A stretch of DNA of 64,000 nucleotides from Celoporthe dispersa (lineage: Eukaryota > Ascomycota > Sordariomycetes > Diaporthales > Cryphonectriaceae), in the NCBI GenBank assembly GCA_016584495.1, contig WAID01000005.1:1562501-1626500 (forward strand). The letters run 5' to 3'. Under the pieces are notes generated by a model. That model was not told where the DNA came from, searched no databases, and worked only from the letters and a program-made list of their open reading frames with translations. Of this stretch, positions 48,358 to 59,276 are shown piece after piece; the stretch's first letter is position 1, and each line of letters starts with the position of its first letter. A program made the position numbers and the translations under genes.

Positions 48358-49535
48358 CGTCGGACACAACCCCTCAGGAGGTTCGCTCTGGTACGCTGCA
48401 CGAGTCTGTGTACCCTCAGGCTGTCAGCGAGAGGGGGCCTGTCAACGAGGTTTACCAGGCAGCCCTCCACGGCGTAGTTTCTAGAAAGAAAAAAAAAAAA
48501 GATTATTGACTCGAGTTGGGGAACGTGGGGAATATGGGCAAGATGCCCCGCGCCTGTGACAGGGCGTCAAGTACCATGTACAGACGACTTAGAAGCCAGG
48601 CTCAGGCTCCTCTTGCGGGCAGAGTGGGATAGCAAGTACCAGGCAAGATGAGAATAGACGTTTTTGGTTTTCTCGTTACGACGATATCTTCCTCCTCGTC
48701 TGTCTTCTTCCTTGTTTATATATATATATATATATATATCAACTTCATCACCACCATCATGGTAGCAAAGTATCACTACATACACCTTGTATAGTAAATG
48801 ACTACCACGCGCACCACTTCTCAAGTCCTACTTATGTAATCTGCAGGGCTAGCAGGGATAGTAGAAGAATCACCAGATCTATCTCGGCTACTTGCACGCT
48901 TCCGGACTAGCCTCAGCCTCTTTCCCTCTGCCACTCGCCACAGCGCTACTGTACAGTACATCGTGCTAGGCACTACCCAGTATGGTACAGTAAGTACCTC
49001 CCTTGCGGCCCCAGATCTGAAGCGCTTCTCGCCCCTCTGCCGTCCGTTCCATCATCGTGAGAAGTCGACGGTGAAAACAGGACTGACTCGATCCTTTATC
49101 CTGTCATCCGTCTCCCAGCAATAGAATCACAATATAGCGCCCACGTGGCCTGTCTGTCTTGAAACTCCTCACCCTCGCTATCCTTGGGCTACGAGAACGT
49201 CCATTCTGGACAGTTGCCCTTTGTCTTGCCCTGCTCACGTGCCACCGACGACGACTGGTAAATCCTCTTCCTCCTCCTTCTTTTTGGCCCTAAACAGCTA
49301 CAGAGCACGAGCCTGTCGCCGCCTCTCTGGCCGACATGTATTCCCAGCTGGATCACCTCACCCCTACCTTCTCTCCGTGCTGGTGAGCCGCCATCGACTC
49401 TCGCCTGCACCCAGGCCAAGACTACAGGTCTTAAACGCCCCGCCGAGCACCCGCCGTGAAGGCCCTCCTTGGGCACTGCTGCTGAACGCCCCCCGCCCCC
49501 CGGCCCTCGATTTCTAGATCGCGTGGTTTGCCGCC
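48358..49535. other. Intergenic, divergent promoters
   Basis: 1.18 kb between the JJJ1-like gene (minus) and the SPX-RING gene (plus). It includes a (TA)n microsatellite at about 48718-48739. The last 350 bp are C/T-rich leader. No supported gene. Confidence 0.6.
48717..48739. repeat. (TA)n microsatellite
   Basis: About eleven TA dinucleotides in tandem in otherwise mixed-composition intergenic DNA. Confidence 0.9.
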
Positions 49536-50928
49536 ATGAAGTTCGCCCACGAGTTCAAGGACGTCCTCGAGCGGGAGGGCTTTCCCGACCACTGGCTCGC
49601 CGCCGCCATTCCCTACTCCCAGCTCAAGAAATGCCTCAAGAAGGTCCAGCGCGAGCTCGAGGGCCTTGGTCTCGACAGGGACACCCTCCAGCAGCTGCTG
49701 GCCGAGCAGACCCTCAGCCCCGACGGCGAGCCCATCCCTCTGGCCCGCTACAACCTGGACCACGCCTCCTCCCAGTCGCTGAGGCCGCGTCTGTCCGTCT
49801 TCGTCCACCTGCAAAACGGCCAGGTTATCGACGCCGCCCTGTCGCCCGCCTCCCGCGCTTTCCTGCAGCGGCTCTCTGGCAGACAGCCCTGCTCGCCTGC
49901 CCTCAGTGCGACAAGGTCCGACCCTGGACCCCTCGCCTCCGAGGGACTGGAGCGGATCGAGGTGCCGCTGGTCTTTGACGGCGAGTTCTTCAACATCCTC
50001 CAGACGGACGTAGACGGCCTGGATACCCTCCTGCAGCAGGAGGAGAGGTCTATGGAGACGGACATCAAGTCCCTGGGCGACGAGGTGTCCGCTGTGGTCA
50101 GGCCGCCGAAGGCGCTCTCGAAATCCGACCTGAACCGCTGGCGCGAGATCTTCGACCTCTACGTCAACGCGCAGGTCTTCTTCTCCTCGCACGAGCAGGA
50201 CCACGGCTCTAGGTCCAGCGCCAAGGCCGTGCAGCAGCTGGTCTGGTTCCAGAGGGAAGTGCAGGAGCGGGGCCTGCTGGACAAGTTCAAGATGCCCTCC
50301 AGCAGGCGGGCCTACGCCAGGTTCCTGCAGCTCAACGCCACGCTGCTCCAGAACCTCAAGTTTCAGGAGCTCAACAAGACGGCCATCACAAAGATCCTCA
50401 AGAAATTCGACAAGCGGACGAGCCTGGGGGCGTCCGTCTCATTCCGCTCCGCCGTCCGGTCGCAGAGGTTCCTCGCGGGCAACGTGGCCAAGAAGCTGTG
50501 CGCCCAGCTCTCGCAGGAGGTGGTCTCGGTGGTCCCCAGGGCCGAGGACTACGACTGTCCCATCTGCTTCTCGATAGCATGGTATCCCGTGCGCCTCAAG
50601 TGCTCGCACCTCTTCTGTGTCCGGTGTGTCATCAAGATGCAGCGCGAGAACAAGAAGAGCTGTCCTCTGTGCCGCGAAGAGGTGGTGATGGACGCCGATC
50701 TATGTAAGCACCCAAAGCGCACACATTGTCCTTTATTTCCCCCCCCCCCCCCCACAGAAAGAGGCTTATGCTAATGGCGACGCAGCAAGCATTGACAAGA
50801 ATCTGGAAAGGTTCATGAGACAGTACTTCCGCAAGGAGACGGATGAGAAGCAGAAGGCCAACGAGATAGAGAGGGGCATGGAGATCTTTGGTGACGAGTA
50901 CAAGCATTCCTCTTGCCTGGTCATGTAG
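49536..50928 (+). CDS. SPX-RING protein with C-terminal CaaX box
   Basis: A probable ubiquitin ligase tied to phosphate or inositol-pyrophosphate sensing. Exons are 49536-50703 and 50786-50928, coding for 436 residues. The SPX domain opens MKFAHEFKDVLEREGFPDHW and AIPYSQLKKCLKKVQREL, and its last part is FQELNKTAITKILKKFDKRT, with the Lys-rich helix that binds inositol pyrophosphates. The RING finger is CPICFSIAWYPVRLKCSHLF followed by CVRC and CPLC at about residues 345-385, with all C3HC4 ligands visible. The tail ends SSCLVM, which fits a prenylation (CaaX) signal and would anchor the protein to membranes. The family (NLA-like in plants) is known; a CaaX ending is, as far as I know, not standard for it. 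Confidence 0.88.
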
Positions 50929-51225
50929 ACTGAACCCCCTCCCTCCCCCCCCTTTTTTTAGAAGATTTTTTCTGTCTTTCATACATTGATACCCGAGCAT
51001 GCAGTATAGAATGCATGCATGCAGCTGCGCTATCCCTCCACCGATTAATAATCCAAACACCTGATGCTCTCATTCCCTATGTGAAGAAGTCTCTCTGCAG
51101 CGTATCACCACATTTTTAGTCCCCGAACTACTATTGTAACAACAATCATCGACTGAGATGCCATTATGTAACTACCTGATATTGTGTGCGCTAGGAATCT
51201 CCGCAGCAACACGGATCAACATCCT
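50929..51225. other. Intergenic, convergent 3' ends
   Basis: 300 bp between the SPX-RING stop and the cystathionine gamma-synthase stop, with a GCATGCATGCATGCAG run at about 51009-51024. No gene seen. Confidence 0.6.
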
Positions 51226-53134
51226 TCAGGGACAAGGCTTCTCTGAGGCGCGTTCAGCGGCCGCCAGCAGGGCGCTCTTGAAGACTGACACCAATTCGTC
51301 CGTCTCCTCGAGGCCGACGCTGATCCTGAGCAGATCCGGGTCCACCCCGAGGCTAGCGACCCAGTCCAGCTCCGCATAGTGTGCCAGCACCACGTAGGGC
51401 GAGGTGATGGTGAAGTTGGTACCCAGACTCGGCCCCTTGGCCGTGGCGATGTTGTCATAGAAGACCATGGCATCCGCCTTTTGATGAAACACGGCGGACA
51501 GCAGGCCGCCATACCCGCCACCGGGCACCTTACACGCGTCATAGTGCGCCCTGGACCCTTGGTTGTGCTTTGGGGTAGTGGACCCTCTTGACCATGGGGC
51601 TCGACAGCAGCACCTCGCAGATGGCCTCGGCGTTGGCGTTGATGCGGTCGATCCTCGTGGCAAAGTCACGGCTGTTGCGCTCCAGGAAGATGGCGTCCTC
51701 GGCCCAGTACGTGTCCTCGTACTCACGGGCGGCAGCCTCCTTGAGCATGGCGTAGTACCTGCTCTTGGGGTTGAGGACGGCCGACCCGCCCATGACGTTG
51801 CAGTCGCCCGAGAAGATCTTGGTCAGGCTGCTCACGACGACGTCGGCGTACTGCAGGACATTGATGTTGGCAAACGTGCCGATGGTCTCGTCCACGACGA
51901 CGGCGAAGTCGTACTCGTCGGCCAGGGCGCGGATGCGCCGCAGGTTGGGGCAGGTGAGCACCGGGTTGCCGGGGAACTCGCAGAAGAGCCCCAGGAACCG
52001 CTCGCCCGACCGCAGCCTCTGCTTGAGATCGTCGAGGTCCTCTTCGGAGGCGTGGCCGTAAAAGACACAGCCGGGGCCGAACTTTTGCAGGATCTTGAGC
52101 GTGTCGACGTAGGGGAAGCCGAACTCGATGCTCTTCATGCTTCCGCGGGCGCTCAGGAGGAGGCGGTGTGTGTTGAAGATGGCGTTCATGCCCATCGGGT
52201 AGAGGTAGATGTCGTGCTCCGTGAGGCCCTGGACGCCCCTGTTGCTGGGCTCGGCCTGGGGCAGGGGCTCTTCCCTAACGTCGACGTCGCTCGTCAGGGT
52301 GCCGGCGATGCGCCTCCTAATGGCCGTCTTGGCGCGCTCGACGAGGGAGATGTCCAGATTCCTCCCGAAACGTTCCTCGACGAAGCGAGAGGTCTCCTCC
52401 TCTGGGTCGGGCCCGCCGCTGACCTCCGGCTGGCTGTTCCTCGCAGGTCCCGTGGGGGCGGCCAGGTCGTCGACGGGCATGGGTTTCTGGTAGCGTCTTG
52501 GGCCCTTGCAGGGCAGCTGGCGCAGGGGCGCCACCCTGGGCGAGCCAGCCGGCACCAGGAGGCCCTGTGTGAGCAGACCGTGGCAGAACTCGGCGCGCCT
52601 GCTGGAGATGCCATCGCCGCTGTGTTGCCAGTACTGTTTCGCATAGGCAAAGGCCTCGGGCACGAACAGAACTGCAGACACCGTCGGGTGGATGGGCCTC
52701 AGGGCGCGGCGGCCGGGTTGGAGCTGTCGAGGACCAGGTGGATGGAGCCGAGGTTGTCCTGCGCAGAGGCCGGGGCCTTGGCCTTGAGGAAAGCCAGACA
52801 CCGCTGGGCAGTCGTCCGGTTGGGAAACAGCATGGCCTTGTGTCCTGGCTGACCAAAGTCCTGGGCAATGACCTGAGCAAGAGCGTCTATGCTCTTGTGG
52901 ATGTAGAACCGAGGATACCCCGTGACCATGCTGTCCAGCACCCACGATTCTCCCTCCTCATACGCGACATTGGACCTCCATGTCGGCAGCGAGACACTCA
53001 CGGCCTGTGAAGCACGTTGGGAAGCAGATTTAGTGTCAGCGAGATGTCGTAGCACCACCAGGCTGGGCGCTGGGCACTGGGCTTACATGAGCTGTGTCTG
53101 GAGGGATAGACTCCCCCAATTTTATGTGTGGCAT
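51226..53134 (-). CDS. Cystathionine gamma-synthase
   Basis: A PLP enzyme of methionine synthesis that joins cysteine to an activated homoserine ester to give cystathionine. Exon 1, 53087-53134, encodes MPHIKLGESIPPDTAH; the intron is 53005-53086, and the main exon starts AVSVSLPTWRSNVAYEEGES. The fungal N-terminal extension is followed by the PLP fold: IYLYPMGMNAIFNTH, ADEYDFAVVVDETIGTFANI, then VVVSSLTKIFSGDCNVMGGS with the PLP-binding Lys in SLTK, and LLRISVGLEETDELV near the end. The frame slips twice: at a GC-rich stretch about 52,700-52,715 (one base lost) and at an A3 run complementary to 51569-51571 (one base gained). Both look like assembly errors. Activated-homoserine preference cannot be told from the sequence. 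Confidence 0.92.
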
Positions 53135-54227
53135 TCTGGTGAGTGGGTTCTAATAATGGGTGGGTGACGCTGGCCAACCTGTCGCGACGAGACTCTTGAG
53201 AGGATATAGCGATATGGAACTCGGGTGCCAGGCCGGGGACAGGGAGCTTCAACCTGCCCACGGGGTGAGGACCAAGCCAGCAGGGTGAAAAGGAATTCCA
53301 CTGGCCTGTGTGTGGGTGTGGTGTATATTTGATATTTGCCGCCGCAAGAAAGAAAAAAAAAAAAGGTAGATAGGAGTGGTGCAAGGGTGAACGAGGATGT
53401 ACAGCAGCACACCAAGGAGACGATGAGTCAGATGCCTATGTCTCCTCCCTGTTCGTCCTGAACCAAGTGGGAGGGTGGATTCCGTCCGCTGTACAAAATA
53501 AAATAGAATAAAGTATCCGAGAAAAGAAAATCACCGCCGAGAATTACCTTGGGTGAAGAATGAACCGCCCCTTCCCCCCTCCTCGCAACCTTGCTAGGTC
53601 TCTGTGTTCGGCCGACTATCGGAGCCAAAAGATTTGCGGTGCGCATGACGGCATTTAAGCGGCACTTTCAAGAATCAAAACCACACTACTCCCGCGTTAG
53701 GTGAGCTGTCCTCATCCTAGGCTCCAGGCTTGTATGTTTTTCAATTAAATCGCCAGTCATTCACCAGGACATGGCACATGCAGCACTGAGCTGGGTCATC
53801 AATTCATTATGCCAAGTATCGTTATGAGACTTTCTGATGAGACTTTCTGGGCGCCATTCCTGATCTCGTCGGTAGTGCGTTTATGCAAGCAGTCCTGGCC
53901 TTCATGAAAGTAAAAAAGAGGGAAAAAAAGAAAAAGAAAGAAAGAAAAAAAAGGCAAGAAAAATATAACAACACAAAAACATACAGCCTGCCGTCCAGAT
54001 TGCTCTGTCTCAGGGAGTCCACGCAACTGCTGCTTCAGGGAGAAGAGCTTGCGTTGCCTTTGCTGTCGTGTCAGTCAATCCTACTGTTCTAGGGATCCAT
54101 GATACTCAAAAACGTTGAGAGGATAAGAATAAAAGAAATGGAGAGGAAATCGAATAAGAACAGAAAAATAGAAAAGAAAAAGGGAGAGACGGAGAGGCGC
54201 CCGATCCATGGTCGGCCTGAGGAGAGA
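53135..54227. other. Intergenic, no gene seen
   Basis: 1.1 kb between two minus-strand genes. It contains A-rich runs (about 53347-53363) and a purine-only stretch of GAAAGAAAG type around 53,910-53,965. No conserved frame. Confidence 0.6.
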
Positions 54228-55926
54228 TCAGCAATGGACCCTCGAGCTCTTTCGACTCCCGATGCAGCTGATACTATCGCTAGGCGCAATACTGCACACA
54301 TCATCCTCATAATCGACCCTGTTGCCTCCCGCCCCACTCGCCGGCAGCGGAACCCCCCTCGCCGAGACATAACTCGCCGCGCGGCTGGCAGATGGCGGCG
54401 GTGGCGGCGCCGCGCCGCGCGTGGAGACGTAGCTGTCGCCCCTCCGCAGGCCGGGCGGGCCCCCCGACACTCGGCTCACGGCCTTGGGCCTTGACACGAG
54501 AGATGTCAGCTCCGTCTGCACCGTCGGCCGGGGGGCCCTCGGACGGTGCTCGCAGTGCGGTGGCTGCGGGTCGACACATAGCTGTCCCTGTCCCTGTCCC
54601 TGTCCATATCGACCGCCGCATCGTACGTGCTGCGGCGTCGGATCGACGGTGCAGCCGCGCCGTGCATGGACCTGGAGGAGGTGTGGCGCGAGCCGGCATG
54701 GCTGCGGCGCTCGGCAGCGGCAGCTAGGTCCTCCATCTCGCTGGTCCTGGCGCTGTGCCTGGAGCTGACAGGGCTGCGGTGCTCGGCGTCCGTCAGCAGG
54801 AGGGGCTTCCGGGCCGAGGACACCTCGCTGCGGGGGCGGGTGCTGGCGCCGCCCGGGGGCCTGATGGAGCGTGAGGAGTGGCGGCTGCGGCCGTCATCGT
54901 ACCCGCTGTCCGCGTCCCTGGGCCCGGGGCTGTTGGGATACCTCGACAGCAGGGTCGGCGGGGGCGGCGGTCCGCAACCGACAGGTACTCCCTCTCGCCC
55001 CGCTCATACTCTGGATATCGACCGCGAGGGCCGCCGAGAGGCTCGGGGTAGGTCGACCTGCGCTGGAACGCCGGCGGCTCGAGATCCTGCCTCGTCCGGT
55101 CCTTCATCACGCCATAGGCGACGCCGGCGCCGATGGCCGCGCCGGCCGCCGTGAGACCCAACAGTCCGACAACGGCCCCAGCAGACAGGGATCCATTGGA
55201 GTTCTCCCGTGGCGATGGTGCTGGCTCTGCCGGCGGCCCATACACGGTAGTCCTCGTGACCGTGCGCCGGAAGACAGGAGACGTATCGTCGGAGGAGGAG
55301 CGGTTGAGTCGTGCCGACAGGGGTGGCGGCGAGGCTGCACGGGGCGGACCAAAGGGTGTGCGAGGTGACATGTCTGACTTGGCCACGTCGTAGTTCCAGC
55401 TCATGATCCGGTTGATCTCGCCCTCTGTGGAGTTCGTCTTCCGGAAGGTCGACCCGGAGAAGCTCTCCGGGTACTGTGCAGGGGGGATATAGACAACGTC
55501 CATCGTGTTGCCGTCCAGATCCGGCTCTGTGACCGTGACTGGCAGCCTCCAGTCGTCAGTGAGCGATGGCGTCTCCTCCCAGCCCAGAGAAGAGCAGGGT
55601 GGTGGTGGTGATGCCCTGCCGTCGGCTTCGTTGAACCTCTGTACGGCTCCCTGGAACCGCCTGGCGACGCCTGGGGAGCTTGCAGAGAAGACGAGGCGTG
55701 ATAGCCTGAGCGGCCTCTCGGCGGTGGGCCTCACCTGGCGCAGCTCGAACACGGGTGTCGGGGGCGATGTGCCTAGGCCGTACGTGATGGAGTGTGTACC
55801 CGGCACGACGGCTGGTGAGACAGGATCGGCTGGAGATGATATGTATTGCAGGCCCAGCGGCTGTGTGATGGCCGAGTAGAAGGACGCAGAAGAAGGAAGA
55901 TGGCTCACTTCGACAAAGGGCAGCAT
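54228..55926 (-). CDS. VOC (glyoxalase)-fold protein with Gly-rich membrane segment and disordered tail
   Basis: Function unknown. The first 100 residues (MLPFVEVSHLPSSASFYSAI, then GTHSITYGLG and LRLSRLVFSASS) resemble a vicinal-oxygen-chelate/glyoxalase-like half domain found in fungi; metal ligands are not clear. A Pro/Ser-rich linker follows. Residues 248-274 (AGAVVGLLGLTAAGAAIGAG and so on) are a Gly/Ala-rich hydrophobic segment. A long Arg/Ser/Tyr-rich tail with repeated DSYVSTR and ASYVSAR blocks ends at SSRVHC. The tail frame slips at the G5 run 54960-54964 and the G6 run 54530-54535; each is repaired by one extra base, so both are probable assembly deletions. The stop is at 54228-54230. 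Confidence 0.7.
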
Positions 55927-58351
55927 TGGGCAAGTCGTGTGACACAGCCCGGCGGAAGGGATGCTATAAATGCAGGAAGAGAGCGTAATGTAAATGTTGC
56001 AAAGCAGAGTCCGGCCCCTCTTCTTGTGGAGGATGTGTGCCTGTGCTGTACTCTGCAGCCTTGGATTTTACAACCCCCGGAAAAAATATTGGGAAGGGGG
56101 GGGAGCAAGAATGGACAGACAGACGGACACGGGCAGTCTGGCAGCCTTACACATGCAGGTGGCAGGCTAAGTCTGGTTTCGGCTTGTAACAGCGAGACAG
56201 AGTTGCACTGCTTGCTACCCTGGAGGCCTGTGTGAGTGAGGAGGATGAGAGAGGTCTTGGGGGGAGGATGATGGAGCGCTATGCCGGGGCATGCGTGATA
56301 CGACAGGTTGGGGGTAAAGGAGGGTAGGGAAGGAAACGAGGGAGCCGTGACATGCATCCACTCAGAGGCGGTGTTGTATGCGTCTTGCCGCCGGCGGGTG
56401 TGCTGCACACCAGGGGTCAGCTGCATGCCGACAAATTGGGATCAAGGGCACACAGGATACTTTTTTCGCACCGACCATTCCGGTGGCGGGTCGCCTGTGG
56501 TGCAGAGGAACCCACCGATTGCAGTAGCCTGTGGGGTGCTTCTTGTGAGTGAGCCTCACCAACCCGACCCGGTGGCCCAATCGCCAGCTTTGACGTGGCT
56601 CGCCAGCCCACCTCTGCAGGAGGTGGTCAGTCACCATCGCGAACGACATCTCACTGGGCATCAAGACAGCCCTGACCCGTCTGGGTCTCCACCTGCGGAG
56701 CAGGGGGGGGGGGGCGCGCGAAAGGCCGGTCGAGACAAGCTGACAGTGACAAACTCAAAAGCAGAACTGTGGTTGTCATAGGACCATGGTTTATGTACAG
56801 TAAGTATGTAGTGGTGCACCGTCATGCTTGATCCGACGGGGTGTACCAGATGAGGTATCACGTACCACTGATGGGAGATATACGCACATGAAAGTGTAAA
56901 AAAAAGATATGTGGGAGGGCGGGGTGTGTGTGTGTGTGTTGTGGAAGTGATAGAGCTGCTCCGAGAGAATTGAAACTGCGACAGCCAGCCTGCCGATCCG
57001 TGAACCCGGACAGCCACTCACAATATTTCCGGCTCCCCCGCTAGGCGTTCTCTCATGAGTCCGTCGTCGTTCGCGAGGGTGCTGACAAGTGGGGCCTTCT
57101 TCATTCCAAGGCGTGCGAAGTGGCCGCTGTGACGGCTTTCAGGAGCCTCATGTTCGATGCTACCTACGCGAGAGCTGAAGCTATACGTTGGGAGCAGCAT
57201 TGGCTGCCTTACTGGATAAGGTGCACCGGGGTCAAGGCAGGCCAGCTAGTGTTGGAGCCCTGCGCCGCACGACCGCAGGATCAGGCTCTGAAGAGCTAAG
57301 TTGTTGACGCCTCATAGTCTGCTGCTCCTCTCCTGATGGCCATCTCTGCCTGGAATGCTGATGGATGCGAACCGTGGTCCAGATCGCCCTGTCGTTGTGC
57401 AACCTACATCCCAGGTCCGCCGATGGGGCAAGTTCGCACTACTCATCCAACGTGCGCGCCCAGGCATCGATCGAGCCTTCAGCTCGGCCTGCTGGTTCTG
57501 GCCCGTTTTGTTGAGATTGCTAGGACGCCCTCAGTGGACGCCAAAACGAGCTTTGTTCACAGGTAAACCGTAATGTATGTGTGCGTGTGTGTGCGTGTGT
57601 GAGAGAACATTAAATTGGATTGGTCGCGGTGCCATATTACTCGTTCTGCCCAAATCACCAAGTCCAACGCTACTCCTGTCACACACGTCCACTTGGCCGC
57701 GGTTATCTGACTGCAGACAGACTCATGTCGATCCCTCCATCTAGACTGAAGCCCGAGCCGGTGGTCCCAACCGATCCTGGCGTCGAAGACAGGAGCCACG
57801 TCAAGCACTTGCCTGCGGCAGTTATAAAACCAAAAAGAAAGAAAACTGCACATTGAGGATGCAGACCTGACCTGCAAGCTAGTGCGCCCGTTGGGTCGAG
57901 GGCTCAGCTGAACAGGCGATCCGTCAAGCCAAGGCTTGAGAAAGGATAGGAGAAGGGTGGTTGACCAAGTTGAAGTGGTCGAACCGAGCATCTTGAATAT
58001 GCTCTTGGATCCGTTGTTGAACACCCAATTGTTTTAGTTGGAAAAACAGCGACAGTGTAAACACAGACGACCCAGACGGAAAGTGCAGGCTCGCTGATCA
58101 CGGCTCATGTTGTATAGCCATCACAGCACAGCGGCACTAGGAATTGTTCCCTTCCCCTTCAACCCCGCCGCTCCTCCCCTCCCCTCTCTCCCTCTCTCTC
58201 TCTCTCTAAAGACTCTTGTTGTTAGTGAGTTTGAGGTCATGCCGTCCCAGGCTCCCACGCTCTGCCGTATCTCCTTCCGCCGTGGTCGCCCCAGACACGA
58301 TCGGGAGGAAGACCATGACCGAAAGTCGTAACGGAGACAGCGCGGTGCCTA
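55927..58351. other. Long intergenic region with simple repeats
   Basis: 2.4 kb without a supportable gene on either strand. It holds a G9-type run near 56,704, a (TG)n tract at 56925-56941, a TGTGTGCG tract at 57575-57602 and a (TC)n tract at 58184-58207. Open frames present are unlike any family and rich in simple repeats. Confidence 0.6.
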
Positions 58352-59276
58352 CTAGAGGACGTCCCAGGCATCCTCGGCGGCATGACAGAACTTGCTGCAT
58401 GCGACGCTAGCCGAGAGGCTGAAGTTGCTGATGGATATCTTCTCGTCGACATAAGGGTCGGCGAAGTTGTCAGGGCCCTTGGCCATTGCGCCCACGAATA
58501 CGCATATGCTCTCGTCTTTGTCGAGCTGGTCGATGTAGCTACGGACCCGGACGAGGGGGGCCTCGAAGCTGAGGGTGACCTTGCGGCACTTGGGGGGGAG
58601 GTGTTCGGTGATCGGGTTGTTGATGACGCGGAGGAGCTTCTCCTGGGAGTTTGTTGACTTGATGGACAGGCGGTGAAGCAGCTGAACCATCAGACCGGCG
58701 AAGCGCTTGAAGGTGCGGGGGATGCGCACGGAGGGCGAGACCTCGATCAGGACGCCCTTGGCGGTGGAGATGTAGATCTGTAGTCTACCGGCCTTGTTGA
58801 TGGGAGAATCAAGGAGGGTGAGCAGGCACTGGACACAAGCCAACCAGACCAGTCAGCAATGATCAGCATGTTGGATGCAGACCAGACAAGAGGGCGACGG
58901 GATAAGACTCGTGTTGAGACGAGGGGCCAGGACTCATATGTCTCGCCGGATATGTGATTCGCAAGGGAGGAAGGGGGGAAAGGGGGAAGGGGGGTCGAAC
59001 CTGATGGGTGATGTCAGGTCTCGCCTCGCTGATATCCCTATTCATCTTGCGCATGATCCCTATGTGCTCGTCGCTGTTGAGCAGTGAGTACTTCTCCTCG
59101 CGCTGGACGCCCATATGACCTGTGCGGGTGTGAGACGACTTGTAGGTCTCGAGGCTGGCGTGGGACAGGACGACAATCAGGCGCTTCGAGTCCTTGTCGG
59201 TGACCGGAATCGATGCATGCTGCTCGGCGACGAGCTGAGGAAGCTCCGGGGGAGGTAGAGACTGGGTTCCTGCCAT
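58352..59276 (-). CDS. EMG1: Ribosome biogenesis methyltransferase EMG1/NEP1
   Basis: A SPOUT-class methyltransferase that methylates N1 of a pseudouridine in 18S rRNA and is needed for 40S assembly in the nucleolus. Exons are 59001-59276 and 58352-58828; the intron 58829-59000 is GTTCGA..CAG. The product is 250 residues, the usual length. Landmarks are [18 protein letters not shown] near residue 31, [20 protein letters not shown], then across the junction [60 protein letters not shown] and [20 protein letters not shown], with [18 protein letters not shown] at the C-terminus. The frame is clean. It sits alone between long gene-free stretches. Confidence 0.96.

Noticed and set aside
51563..52852. 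429-residue plus-strand ORF
   Set aside because: It is antisense to cystathionine gamma-synthase and has the Val/Gly/Asp-rich composition of a GC-rich shadow frame.
56308..56781. 157-residue plus-strand ORF between the VOC-like gene and EMG1
   Set aside because: Low-complexity composition with no motif; it overlaps a G-run and other simple sequence.
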